DNA of 64,000 nucleotides, taken from assembly GCA_036346355.1 (NCBI GenBank), contig CM070591.1, forward strand, positions 18,770,001 to 18,834,000, in the 5' to 3' direction. Each line of letters begins with the position of its first letter. Position 1 is the stretch's first letter. The translations under genes were made by a program, and so were the position numbers. This document shows positions 46,994 to 57,514 of this stretch, piece by piece. Under the pieces are notes generated by a model that did no database searches, was not told where the DNA came from, and worked only from the letters and a program-made list of their open reading frames with translations. Origin of the DNA: Rhipidocladum racemiflorum. Taxonomy: Eukaryota > Streptophyta > Magnoliopsida > Poales > Poaceae.

Positions 46994-47414
46994 CCTCTGC
47001 TGGGACCCGAATTTGCAAATCCAGACCCTCTGTGTATTCAGCACTAGTCCAGGAACGCGCTAGTGCACACAGTCTTAACATCGGTAAATATCACAATCAT
47101 ACCACTCAATGCTAATAAAGTACTTTAATTAAATAGTCAAACTGGTTGCTCGACCTTATGGTCAAGTTACAAATATACGCCACGCAGGGCGAAACTTATT
47201 AAGAGAGAAATAATAGCAGCGGAAAAATAAGATAACTTCGTGGCGCCATCCAGTATACCACAGGCAACTGACTGGGCTCGCTCCCTAAGTAGACAGTTCG
47301 TCTTGGAGCTCCTCCTCCAAAGCTGGTGTAGTCTCCTCTTCAACTGGTGTTGTATTATGCAAGGGTGAGTACTTGGTACTCAAAGAAGTCATGCATGTAA
47401 TGCAAACTAATATA

Positions 47415-47681
47415 CTATATGCATGGCTTGATACAAAGGAATAGCTCAAGGTATATTTGCAGTAAATAGCATTTGACAAGTAGCATAAGTAGATTCGAAA
47501 GCAGTAGAAACAAGTAAAGCATAAATAACTTTTCAAGGGGTTTAGTAAACATTTTTCCCATCCTAATCCACATTTGTATCAACATCAATATTAATCCAAC
47601 CCGACCTTTCAAGTCCAAGTTATTTTTGAGAAGTCTAACCCTTGACTGTAATTCCCGAGCGATGTCCAATACCGCGGACAC
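47415..47681 (-). CDS. Second LTR small ORF, hydrophobic (D LTR)
   Basis: The longest version of this frame (88 codons), with a charged start (LDIARELQSRVRLLKNN) and the shared hydrophobic core and C-terminal CIKPCI. The start extends further because of small differences upstream. Confidence 0.2.
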   Translation of the reverse strand: MSAVLDIARELQSRVRLLKNNLDLKGRVGLILMLIQMWIRMGKMFTKPLEKLFMLYLFLLLSNLLMLLVKCYLLQIYLELFLCIKPCI

Positions 47682-48466
47682 GGCTATTCGAATAGATTTT
47701 ATACTCTGCAGAGGTTATGCACTTTACCCACAAGATACAGTCAAACACCACAAAGGCGAGTTCCCGTAACAAAGTCTTTCGGAAACTTCTAACAATACAG
47801 GTGGTCCTCCCCGGTTGTTGCACACTAACCCTTCCCTTAGCTAAGGCGAAGTTTAGGCCAACCAACCGTTAGATGGGTACCTGGCCTCAGCCCCGGTACG
47901 CTCCCCCGTACAACTTACACAAAGGGTGTAGTTGACCTCCTGAGGTCCCACAGGTACGTTATTAGCAACTTAATCAACAAGGTCCGTCCCATTACAGACA
48001 TGTGGTTGCACGTTAGACCCAGTTCAAAGGCTTGCAAGGTGAAGTCCTTAGGGTGACCTGGGCAAGACTACCCGAAGAACCAAAACAACATTCCCGGTGC
48101 CACAACTGGCCCACCTGATCATTCGTTCCACATGCCCCGGTCGAAAACCATTTATCAAACCCCAGTTGATTACCATGCACCACGTGCCATCAACATCACA
48201 TGATACCTTTCCAAAACAGGTTCAATATATCATTAAGTCAATATTAACACTTGATTGTCCAAAATCATGTCATGAGTACGTAGCAGGTCTAAGCCATATA
48301 CTACAACGATCTACAAACCCATGTTGGCAATTTAGTAATGTCCAACTAATAATCCACAACTAGGGTGACAAGGGGTCAAGGCACATATTTAAGTATTCAA
48401 GGTGTCATACAGCAATTTGGCATTTATCTAATTTCCCAAATCTAAATAGAGTATTTTATAATTGAA

Positions 48467-48682
48467 CTAGCATGCAATAAGGTAAATCAAAATAGGTTTC
48501 AAAATAGGATCAACATGGTCAAAGCATAACTTGCCTTCAAAAAGTACTTGTTCTTGGTCTTGAGTTGGATCCTGAGTCAATACTTCTCCTTCGAATCCCT
48601 CCGGCACTTCAACGTCTACTAGTAATACGTGCAAATAGCAATACACAAATAAACAATAGGCAAAAGCAACCCAAAACTCCAA
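48467..48682 (-). CDS. LTR small ORF, D LTR form
   Basis: 71 codons from MEFWVAFAYC. It keeps VDVEVPEGFEGEVLTQDPTQ. The usual stop TAA is altered and the frame runs five codons further. Against the copy at 51924, the conserved half differs at several third positions (GAG/GAA, TTG/TTA). Confidence 0.35.
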   Translation of the reverse strand: MEFWVAFAYCLFVYCYLHVLLVDVEVPEGFEGEVLTQDPTQDQEQVLFEGKLCFDHVDPILKPILIYLIAC

Positions 48683-50117
48683 ATAAAAGAGAGAACATAA
48701 TTTTATGAATTTTTAGGAACTGGAATCGCTCAATTCGGAGTTAAAATGCAAAAGTTATAATTATTTAATGTTTAAATAATCAATTAAATAATATTACAGA
48801 GAAAAACTTTAGTCCAAAAATTAAATAAAATTCATAATTAGGTAGATCTCAATTTTATACAAATTTAAAAATTTGAATCACTCAAATCGGAGTTGAAACG
48901 CAAAAGTTATAAGCGTTTGAAGTTTGAATCAAAATCTGAAATCATTATTTCGAATTAATAAATCATTTTCTTTTTCGGAAATTAATTATTGCATCAGCCT
49001 GGACACGTGTCAGCCTCTGATTGGTTGGCTGACGTCAACCGGTTCATGGACTCGGCCCACGCTCGGCTCGGGTTCACCGCGGACCCGGTCCACGGCTCAC
49101 GGTCGCTGACAGGTGGGTCCCACCCGTCAGTGGGTCACATGCACGGTGCGACTCTCGGGCGAGACACTGACATGCTGGCCCCGCATGTCAGTGACGCGCA
49201 GTCACGCCTAGGCTCGGCCGCTGGCACGCGGGCCCGGCCTGTCAGTGACTCAACGCACGGCGCGGCAGCGGCTACGTGGCATGATCACGGCCGTTGGATC
49301 TAGATCCAACGGTCTAGATCTATCCTAGGTTAGCTCCGTTATAATCTATCTGATGATCATGGGCCGTTCGATCTAGATCGGACGGTCCAGATCTATCCCT
49401 ATGTTAACGCAGCTACGGCACGTGGTGATCGTGGGCCGTTGGATCTTGATCCAACGGTCCAGATCTAGTCTGGGAATCTAGGGTTCGAAGAGAACGTGGG
49501 CTCACCTCAGCCGTTCGATCTAGATTCGACGGTTCACCAAGCTCGGGACGGCGATGGCTTCACGGCGGCGCGGGTTCACCGGTGCCGAGGACGATGACCA
49601 CGGCAGCGGCGCTTCGGGGCTTCTCCGGCGGGGTGAGTTCTCTCTTCGGGTGCGTCTCGACCTGGGGAAGTCGGATCCGAGCCCAAACGTGGCGGAGTCG
49701 GCTTGACGGCGGCGGAACGAAGCCAAAACCGTGGCGGAAGAGAAGAACAACTCCGACGAGTGATTGCGGGCGCGTCAGGGCACTGCGGGCGGCGGCTAGG
49801 GTAACGGCTGCGCGAGGTCAAGGCGGTCCTCGGGGTGTGACCCGGGCATTAAATAGCCTCGGCTTTCGCGTGGAATCTGGAACCCTAGGCTCACGCGACG
49901 GAGGACACGGCGGCGCTGTCCGTATCGGACTCGGTGAGAACGAAACAATCTGGGCCGTCCACGTGGCGCAAGCAACGGTCGCGATCTCACGGGCGGAACC
50001 GGATTCGGTCCGGTTACGACTCGAACCGGTACGGGACGATCTTGACCGTTGGATCCCGATCCAACGGTCGGGATCGATTAGGGTTAGGAGCAGGTTTGGT
50101 CGAGTCGACTGGCTCGG

Positions 50118-50122
50118 GTCGG
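50118..50122. repeat. Presumed target site GTCGG, left copy
   Basis: The 5 bases before the plus-strand LTR. The partner would be beyond 64000, so this is not confirmed. Confidence 0.4.
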
Positions 50123-50533
50123 TGTAACACCCCAAAATTTTGCTTTTCTTAAATTCATGTGTGATTTGGTACTTTGGTGAATTTTTGGAATTTTCTGGAA
50201 TTTATTTGGATTTATTTGGAATTTATTTGAATTTATTCCATTTTGAAATAATTAAAGAATTTAATCTTGCAAATAAAATTTTGTTGGAAATATTTTATTT
50301 GAGTCCAAAATGATCCAAAATATTTTCCAGAATTTTTCTGGAATTTTTCTGAGTCTTTTGCTATTTTTAATGAATTAAATGAATTACTGGGAATTATTTT
50401 AAATATTAAATCGCTGGAAAATCAACCGAGCCGGTTACTGTTCATCCGACCGAGCCCGAGTCAGACTCGAGTTCGAGTCCGACCCGAGCCACGTGACTCG
50501 ACCGAACCCACTCCTAAACCTAATCAATCCCAA

Positions 50534-50555
50534 CCGTTGGATCAAGATCCAACGG
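50534..50555. repeat. 22-base palindrome in LTR (one of three here)
   Basis: CCGTTGGATC-AA-GATCCAACGG-type perfect inverted repeat. Further copies lie at 51146-51167 and 51219-51240, and similar ones in every LTR (for example 5962, 17319 and 40241). Confidence 0.7.
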
Positions 50556-51486
50556 CTGAGATCCGCCGTACCGGTTCGAGCCGTATCCGGCCCGGATCCG
50601 ATCGCGCCGTGCGATCGTGGCCGTTGATCGCGCCACGTGGACGGCTGAGCGTCGTCGTCTTCGCCGAGTCCGAGCCGGACTCCGCCGCCGCACCCGCCGC
50701 CGTGAAGAACTAGGTCTCCGTCTTCCGCACGGATGCCGAGGCTATTTAATGCCCGGATCGCACCCCGAGGACCGCCGTGACCCCGCGCACTTCTTGCCCT
50801 AACCCGCCGAGCTCTAGCCGCCGTAGGTTCGCCGGAATCGCTCGCCGTAGTTGCGTGAAGCGCCGCCACGGTCCTTGCCTCGCCGCCGCCGTCCCGTCCT
50901 CCGCCGCCATTGACCCCAGATTCGAAACCCCCGAGGCCAGGCGCACCCGAAGACACCATCCATCTCGCCGGAGCACGCCCCAACCGCCGTTTGGGTGGTC
51001 GCTGCCTCGCCGGCAGCCGCAACTCCGCCGTGAAGCCATCGCCGACCCCGAGCTCCACCAACCGTCCGATCAAGATCCAAAGGCTTAGATCGTGCCACGT
51101 CACCTCGGTGAGTTTCCCCGTTGAAAATCCTAGATCTAATCCCAACCGTTGGATCTAGATCCAACGGCTTAGGTTGCGCCGCGTATCAAGAACTGCACCA
51201 GGTTAGATTGGATCTGGACCGTTGGATCAAGATCCAACGGCCCACGATCAGTCACGTGCGCCCAAGCACATGAGGCCAAACTCAATCCTAGCCGTCGGAT
51301 TTCAAACCAACGGCCACGATTGTGCCACGCGTCCAGGAAGCCGAGCCGCCGCGCCCACGCGCGCGTGCGTGGTCACTGACACGCGGGGCCCGCGTGTCAG
51401 CGACGATGCATCGTGGCGTCACCCATGACGCGTCATCGGTGGGACCCACTGCCGGCTGCGTGGTGAGCCCGCCGACGTCGGGCCGA

Positions 51487-51619
51487 TGACGTCACCCGAG
51501 TGGTCCCACATGTCAGCCTCACCCGAGCTGTGGACCGGGTCCACCGTGGACCGAACCGCGCCGTGAGCTGAGCCCATGAGCCGGCTGACGTCAGCCAGCC
51601 AATCAGGAGCTGACACGTG
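51487..51619. promoter_or_regulatory. TGACGTCA, CCAAT and G-box group in LTR of G
   Basis: TGACGTCA at 51487-51494 and 51586-51593, CCAAT at 51599-51603 and CACGTG at 51614-51619. The order and spacing of the last three are the same at 60102-60135. Confidence 0.45.
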
Positions 51620-51923
51620 TCCATGCTGACGCAGTAATTAATTTCCGAAAAAGAAAATGATTTAGTAATTCGAAATATTGATTCAAATTTAGATTCAAAC
51701 TTCAAACGCTTATAACTTTTGCGTTTCAACTCCGATTTGAGTGATTCAAATTTCTAAATTTGTATAAAATTGAGATCTACCTAAATATGAATTTTATTTA
51801 ATTTTTGGACTAAAGTTTTTCTCTGTAATATTATTTAATTGATTATTTAAACTTTAAATAATCATAACTTTTGCGTTTTAACTCCGAATTTGACGATTCC
51901 AGTTTCTAAAAATCCACAAAATT

Positions 51924-52145
51924 ATGTTCTTTCTGTTTATGGATTTTATTTGGATGTTTGGATACTTTTTGCCTATTGTTTATTTGTGTATTTGCTATTT
52001 GCACGCTTTACGAGTAGACGTTGAAGTGCCGGAAGGATTCGAGGGAGAGGTATTGACTCAGGATCCAACTCAAGACCAAGAACAAGTACTTTTTGAAGGC
52101 AAGTTGTGCTTTGACCATGTTGATCCTATTTCAAATCTATTTTGA
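51924..52145 (+). CDS. LTR small ORF, copy in 5' LTR of G
   Basis: 73 codons, MFFLFMDFIWMFG start. Identical in sense to 60438-60665 until near the end, where one G is missing (TTTCAAATC for TTTCGAAATC), changing the last residues. Confidence 0.4.
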   Translation: MFFLFMDFIWMFGYFLPIVYLCICYLHALRVDVEVPEGFEGEVLTQDPTQDQEQVLFEGKLCFDHVDPISNLF

Positions 52146-53502
52146 TTTAAACTATTGCATGCTAGTTCAATTAGAAAAATACTTTGTTTAAACACAGGGT
52201 TAGATAAATACCAATTTGCTATATGACACCTTGATTACTTAAGTATGTGCCATGACCCTTTGTCACCCTAGTTGTGGATTACTAGTTGGACATTATTAAA
52301 TTGCCAACATGGGTTATAGACCGTTGTAGTATATCGCTTAGACTCACTACGTGCTCATAACATGATTTTGGACAATCAAATGTTAATATTGACTTAATGA
52401 TATATTGAACCTGTTTTGGAAAAGTATCATGTGATGTTGATGGCACGTGGTGCATGGTAATCAACTTGGGTTTGATAAACGCGATTTTCGGCCAGGCATG
52501 TGGCAAGAGTAATCAGGTGGGCCGCTTATGGCATTGGGGATGTTGATTTGGTTCTTGGGTAGTCTTGCCCTGGTCACTCTAAGGACTTAACCTTGCAAGC
52601 CTTTGAACTGGGTCATACTTGCAACCACATGGCCGGAATGGGACGGCCCTAGTTGACTAAGTCGCTAAGGACTCACTTGTGGAGCCTCAGGTGTCAATTA
52701 CACCGTTTGTGTGATTGTGCGGGGAGCGTATCGTGGTCGTGGCCAGATACCCATCTAACGGTGTGTTGGTCCCATACTTCGCCTTGGCTAAGGGAAGGGA
52801 TGGTGTAGAGCACGAACCTGAGAGGACCACCTGTGTTGTTTGAGGCTTCCGAAAGGCTTTGTTACTGAACTCGCCTTTGTGGTGTTTTTTGTATCTTGTG
52901 GGTAAAGTGCACAACCTCTGCAGAGTGTAGAATCTATTTAAATAGCCGAGTCCACTGCATCGACAATGCTCGGGAATTACAAATAAGGGTTAGATTTTCT
53001 CAAAAATAACTTGGATTTGAAAGGTTGGTTTGGTTTCAGTAATGAAGATGATGGAAACGTGGTTTAGGATGGGAAAAATGTTTATTAAACTTCTTGAAAA
53101 GTTATTTATGCTTTACTTATTCCTCTGCTTTGAATCTACTTATATTACTTGTCAAAAGTCACATCGCAAATATACCTTAAGCTATTCCTTTGTACCAAGC
53201 CATGCATATAGTATATTAGCTTGCATTCTCGTGCATGACTTGCCGAGTACCAAGTACTCACCCTTGCCTCAACACAATACTGGGCTTGAAGAGGAGACTA
53301 CACCGGCCGGAGGAGGAACTCCAAGAGGATCCGTCTACTTAGGGATGCGAGCCCGATCGGTTGCTGTGGTATCTTTGGATGGCGCCACGATGTTACCTTA
53401 TTTGATTTTCCGCTGCTATTATTTTTCTCTGAATAAGTTTCGCCATACGAGGCATACATTTGTAACTTGGCCATAAGGTCAAGTAACCAGTTTGGTTATT
53501 TA

Positions 53503-53508
53503 AATAAA
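53503..53508 (+). terminator. Possible polyadenylation signal AATAAA in LTR
   Basis: AATAAA about 130 bases before the LTR end, conserved in all LTRs (62026-62031 in the next one). Role inferred from position. Confidence 0.4.
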
Positions 53509-53639
53509 GTACTTTGATAATATCGAATGGTATGATTGTGATATTTACCGATGTTAAGACTGTGTGCACTAGCGCGTTCCTGGACTAGTGCTGAATACAC
53601 AGAGGGTCCGGATTTGCAAATTCGGGGTCCCGACAGAGG

Positions 53640-53652
53640 TGGTATCAGAGCC
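53640..53652 (+). other. Primer binding site of element G
   Basis: TGGTATCAGAGCC, 4 bases after the LTR end. Confidence 0.95.
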
Positions 53653-53854
53653 ATACTTGACCGTAGGCTCAACCCAAAGATAGAATGGTCGTAGTGAGGA
53701 TAAAACCTATTTTCTAAAAGCTAAAAGTTGTCAAGACAAGAAATGACATCTCGACTTATCCCCTTCTCTCTTTTCTTGTCTCTTGCTGAAATTTTTCCTT
53801 ACCTTATCACAATTTAAAAATTCCGAGTTCTTACGTAAAGCACTCTTGTGACAG

Positions 53855-53941
53855 ATGGAGGTTTTCTCGATGAGTGAGCATAGGTTCTTTAGTGAGACTC
53901 CTTCGCCGAGTCGCGTCATAGAAGAAAGAGTCACCCTTTAG
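53855..53941 (+). pseudogene. ORF0 remnant after internal deletion (element G)
   Basis: The ATG and first bases of ORF0 (ACAGATGGAGG) join directly to its last bases (GGTTTTCTCGATGAGTGA). A 28-codon frame remains, out of phase with the original end. About 0.7 kb was lost between two copies of TGGAGG. H has exactly the same junction at 62378. Confidence 0.75.
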
Positions 53942-54153
53942 GCGTTAGACTCCAGTGTTAGTTCGATTTGGATTTTCTTTGTTTGCTGAGTGTGCAGTAT
54001 GTGTTGCAAGGCCCTTAGGCATTGTAAGCAGCCATACCAAGTTATTAATAATAAAGTTGGACCTTAAGGCTACACCTTTCGCCCCGCATAAGTTCCATAT
54101 TACTTGTCTATTCTTGTTCCCCTCTCATCTCTAAACCTAGAGCAAATCGACAG

Positions 54154-55235
54154 ATGGTGAACACCCATGGAAACTTTGGAAGCAATGGGAGTGGTTCTCG
54201 CCACAGAAACCCCAATGATGGAGCACCAGCACCGCCATCGATATGCAGAATTTCGGAGCTTTTCTTGCTGCCCAGACTCAGTTGATGCATGCTATGATGC
54301 AACAAATGCAGCACGTCACTGCTCAGGCCACTGCTAATCAAGTTAATCAGGGGCCACGCCAGAATACAAGGCTGTCAGAGTTCATGAGGACTCACCCACC
54401 CACTTTCTCTGGGAATGCCAATCCATTGGAGGCCGATGATTGGTTAAGATCAATTGAGAGGAAGCTACACATAGCTCAATGCATAGGGAATGAGAAGGTA
54501 CTCTACGCTTCTCATCAGCTGGAAGGAACAGCCGCCGAATGGTGGGAGAACTTCTGTGCCACGCAGGAGAACCCTCAAGATATCACTTGGGAAGAGTTCA
54601 CAGCTGCATTCCGACAGTATCACGTGCCTGAAGGGATCATGGACCTTAAGAAGGAGGAGTTCAGAGCACTGAAACAAGGTAATCAGCCAGTAGCCGACTA
54701 CCTGAACAAGTTCACACAGCTAGCACGCTACGCACCTGAGGATGTAGCGACAGATAAATCCAGACAGTCTCGTTTTATGAAGGGACTCAACTCAGGATTG
54801 CAAGTAGGATTGATCACCCACACCTTTCCAGATTTCCAAGAGTTGGTGAATAAGGCGCTTATTCTTGAGGACAAGCGCAAGGAACTGGATGAGAACAGGA
54901 AGCGCAGGATGCAACAGCAAGGATCACGCCAGGGAACGCAACAGCGCTTGAGGGTTGCACCAAATCAATTCTTCAGATTCCAACCACAGAATGCAACAAG
55001 GACACCATCCCCAAAGCACCAAGACCTGCCAATCGTAACTACTGCACCCACTTCGCTAGAAACGCTACCCCAGGCAAATCGGCAAGGAACAGTGAGACGC
55101 TGCTACAATCGCAACGAGCCAGACACTTTGCCAACAGCTTGTCCAAAGAAGACAGCGAGAGTGACCCCGCCGCTTCAACCTAGGAACAACCCAGCTAGGA
55201 CGCCCGACCAGGAGCCACACCCTGCATCGTGGTGA
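54154..55235 (+). pseudogene. gag of element G, one apparent frameshift
   Basis: Start MVNTHGNFGSNGSGSR at 54154. From 54243 the frame is open for 330 codons: the Ala/Met/Gln-rich segment, capsid domain (PPTFSGNANPLEADDWL, AAEWWENFCATQENPQDITWEEF, FMKGLNSGLQVGLITHTF) and a knuckle region (RRCYNRNEPDTLPTACPKK) in which the CCHC order is damaged. The only upstream break is near 54237: CCATCGATATG here, CCACTGGATATG in H, a one-base loss at CTG. gag ends at TGA (55233-55235), overlapping the pol frame, which is shifted by -1. Confidence 0.8.
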
Positions 55236-57514
55236 GAGGCCGAGTCAACCATGTCACCGCAGATGCACTGCAGAATGCTACGGACGTCGTACTGGGTAAG
55301 TTACTTGTTAACTCAGTACCTGCAACGGTTTTGTTTGACTCTGGAGCTTCGCATTCGTTTGTTTCGCAAGGCTTTGCTACTAGAAATGATTTGAGAATTG
55401 CAAGACTTAAGTGCATGCTTTTAGTTCAAACCCCTGGTTCCGAACTCCGAACGAAAGTAGGATGTTCCGGGGTGAGAATACTAATAGGTGGAATAGAATT
55501 CCTAGCAAACCTTATAATTTTGGAGACCCAGACCTTAGACGTCATATTGGGAATGGATTGGTTATCCAAGCACAAGGCCGTATTGGATTGTGGACGAAGG
55601 ACTATCTCAGTTGAGAGCCCGTGTGGGAAGAAAGTGGAATTTCAAGCCACTGCGGTTAGAGAAGGACAGTTGATGGTTAACAGTACCAAGGCAATCAGCA
55701 TAGATGATGTCCCGATGGTGAATGAGTACCCGATGTTTTTCCGAAGATCTACCTCGGTATGCCGCGACGAGGGACATAGAGTTTGTGATAGAGCTTGTAC
55801 TGCACAAAGACCGATAGCAAAGAGACCCTATCGGATGTCCACCGAGGAGTTGGTAGAAATGAAGAAACAGCTAGAAGAGTTAATGGAGAAAGGATTTATC
55901 AGACCGAGTTCGTCGCCGTGGGGAGCACCAGTTTTGTTTGTCAAGAAAAAGGACGGAAGTTTCAGGATGTGCATCGACTATCGTGCACTCAATGAAGTCA
56001 CCGTGAAGAATAAGTATCCGCTACCCAGGATTGATGATTTGTTTGATCAGTTGAGAGGAGCCGGAGTTTTCTCCAAGATTGATCTGAGATCGGGATACCA
56101 TCAGTTGAAGATCCGATCAGAAGATATTCCGAAGACTGCATTCTCGTCAAGATATGGACATTACGAGTTTACAGTTATGTCCTTTGGGCTGACGAATGCG
56201 CCAGCTTATTTCATGAATATGATGAATAAGGTGTTCATGGAATATTTGGACAAGTTTGTCGTCGTGTTCATAGACGATATCCTAATCTACTCCAAGACAG
56301 AGGATGAACATGCCGAACACTTAAGGCGAGTTTTGGAAAAGCTGAGGGAACAGCAACTTTTCGCCAAGTTCAGCAAGTGTGATTTTTGGAAGGACAAGGT
56401 GGAGTTTCTTGGACATGTAATGACCGCAGAAGGAGTCGCCGTAGATCCAAGCAAAGTAGAAGCTGTGTTGCATTGGGAGCAGCCGAAGACTGTGACCCAG
56501 ATTCGGAGTTTCCTTGGAATGGCAGGATACTACCGCCGTTTCATCGAAGGCTTTTCGACAATTGCGAAACCTCTTACGCAACTGCTGAAGAAGGAAAAGA
56601 AGTTTGCATGGACGCCAGAATGTGAGAAAGGATTTCAGGAGCTGAAGAAGCGATTGACATCAGCACCGGTGTTAGTTCTACCGGATGTTGCTCAAAGCTT
56701 CGATATTTATTGTGACGCATCGCGCCAAGGACTTGGATGTGTGCTGATGCAGAATGGAAAGGTCGTCGCTTATGCATCAAGGCAGTTGAGGCCGCATGGG
56801 GAAAATTATCCGACACATGACTTAGAGTTAGCTGCCGTAGTGCATGCTTTGAAGATATGGCGTCACTATCTGATTGGAAACCGATGTGAAGTATATATGG
56901 ATCATAAGAGCCTTAAGTACATATTCACCCAGTCGGATCTGAATATGAGGCAGAGGAGTTGGTTAGAGTTGATCAAGGACTATAATGTTGGAATCCATTA
57001 CCATCCCGGGAAGGCCAACGTAGTAGCCGATGCTCTGAGTCGGAAAAGCCATACCGTGAGTGCGTTGCTAGCCACAAGTCAGGATGAGTTATGTGAGGAT
57101 TTTCAAAAGATGAAGATTGAGGTTGTACCTAGCGGATTCTTGGCCGCATTAGAAGTAAAGCCTACCCTGGAGGAGCAGATCCGAGAAGGACAGAAGGATG
57201 ATGACAAGATCCGCAGGATTAAGTCCATCAAGGAGGAAGGCAAGGCAGAGGACTTCAAGTTGGATGAGCAAGGCACGTTGTGGATGAAGGATCGCATTTG
57301 TGTGCCTAACAAGAAGGAGTTAAAGCAAGCGATTACGGAAGAAGCCCATGACTCCAAGTACTCAATTCATCCTGAAGCGCCAAGATGTATCGGGATCTCA
57401 AGGAGAGATTCGTGGCCGAGTATGAAACGTGAAGTTGCCGAGCATGTTGCCTTGTGCGATGTATGCCGAGAGTCAAGGCAATGCATCGAGACCAGCGAGG
57501 ATTGCTACACCTGA
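55229..57514 (+). CDS. pol of element G: protease, RT, RNase H, integrase zinc region (761 codons)
   Basis: The longest open frame in the window. It begins within the gag-pol junction (VRGRVNHVTADAL), so the first codon is not a true start. Protease DSGAS is at 37-41. RT runs from about 195 to 450, with motif A Asp at 285 and FIDD at 347-350. RNase H has D496, E533, D558 and D601; YMDHK replaces YTDHK. The linker contains KIEVVPSGFLAALEV. The integrase zinc region starts near 700 and loses frame there. Residues about 167-192 read FRRSTSVCRDEGHR and so on, where relatives read VFPEDLPGMPPDRD, a short out-of-frame segment between two compensating indels. It makes cDNA inside the particle. Confidence 0.9.
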   Translation: MVRGRVNHVTADALQNATDVVLGKLLVNSVPATVLFDSGASHSFVSQGFATRNDLRIARLKCMLLVQTPGSELRTKVGCSGVRILIGGIEFLANLIILETQTLDVILGMDWLSKHKAVLDCGRRTISVESPCGKKVEFQATAVREGQLMVNSTKAISIDDVPMVNEYPMFFRRSTSVCRDEGHRVCDRACTAQRPIAKRPYRMSTEELVEMKKQLEELMEKGFIRPSSSPWGAPVLFVKKKDGSFRMCIDYRALNEVTVKNKYPLPRIDDLFDQLRGAGVFSKIDLRSGYHQLKIRSEDIPKTAFSSRYGHYEFTVMSFGLTNAPAYFMNMMNKVFMEYLDKFVVVFIDDILIYSKTEDEHAEHLRRVLEKLREQQLFAKFSKCDFWKDKVEFLGHVMTAEGVAVDPSKVEAVLHWEQPKTVTQIRSFLGMAGYYRRFIEGFSTIAKPLTQLLKKEKKFAWTPECEKGFQELKKRLTSAPVLVLPDVAQSFDIYCDASRQGLGCVLMQNGKVVAYASRQLRPHGENYPTHDLELAAVVHALKIWRHYLIGNRCEVYMDHKSLKYIFTQSDLNMRQRSWLELIKDYNVGIHYHPGKANVVADALSRKSHTVSALLATSQDELCEDFQKMKIEVVPSGFLAALEVKPTLEEQIREGQKDDDKIRRIKSIKEEGKAEDFKLDEQGTLWMKDRICVPNKKELKQAITEEAHDSKYSIHPEAPRCIGISRRDSWPSMKREVAEHVALCDVCRESRQCIETSEDCYT

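Larger units (their letters stand above)
41273..46997 (-). mobile_element. Internal region of element D (best-preserved minus-strand copy)
   Basis: 5.7 kb with PBS, leader, ORF0, spacer, gag, pol and PPT. It has the fewest frame breaks of the minus-strand copies. It has its own LTR at 46998 and shares the LTR at 37788-41272 with A/F. The leader (46781-46980) and spacer (45774-46057) hold no gene. Confidence 0.9.
46998..50122 (-). repeat. 5' LTR of element D, interrupted
   Basis: 3.1 kb of LTR from the PBS outward. It stops at GGCTCGGGTCGG, where the plus-strand array starts at 50123. By comparison with 37788-41272 about 360 bases of LTR are missing and should lie beyond the right edge of the window. 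Confidence 0.9.
50123..53635 (+). repeat. LTR, 5' LTR of element G (3.5 kb)
   Basis: From TGTAACACCCC to CCCGACA, next to the PBS at 53640. Landmarks: TATTTAA at 50743; 22-base palindromes at 50534, 51146 and 51219; donor-like CTCGGTGAGTTT with GT at 51108; TGACGTCA at 51487 and 51586; CCAAT (51599) and G-box (51614); small ORF 51924-52145; TATTTAAATA at 52935; AATAAA at 53503. Nearly identical to the LTR at 58622. Confidence 0.93.

Noticed and set aside
46998..50122. Possible second solo LTR
   Set aside because: It is joined to the PBS and internal region of D, so it is D's own LTR, cut by the plus-strand array.
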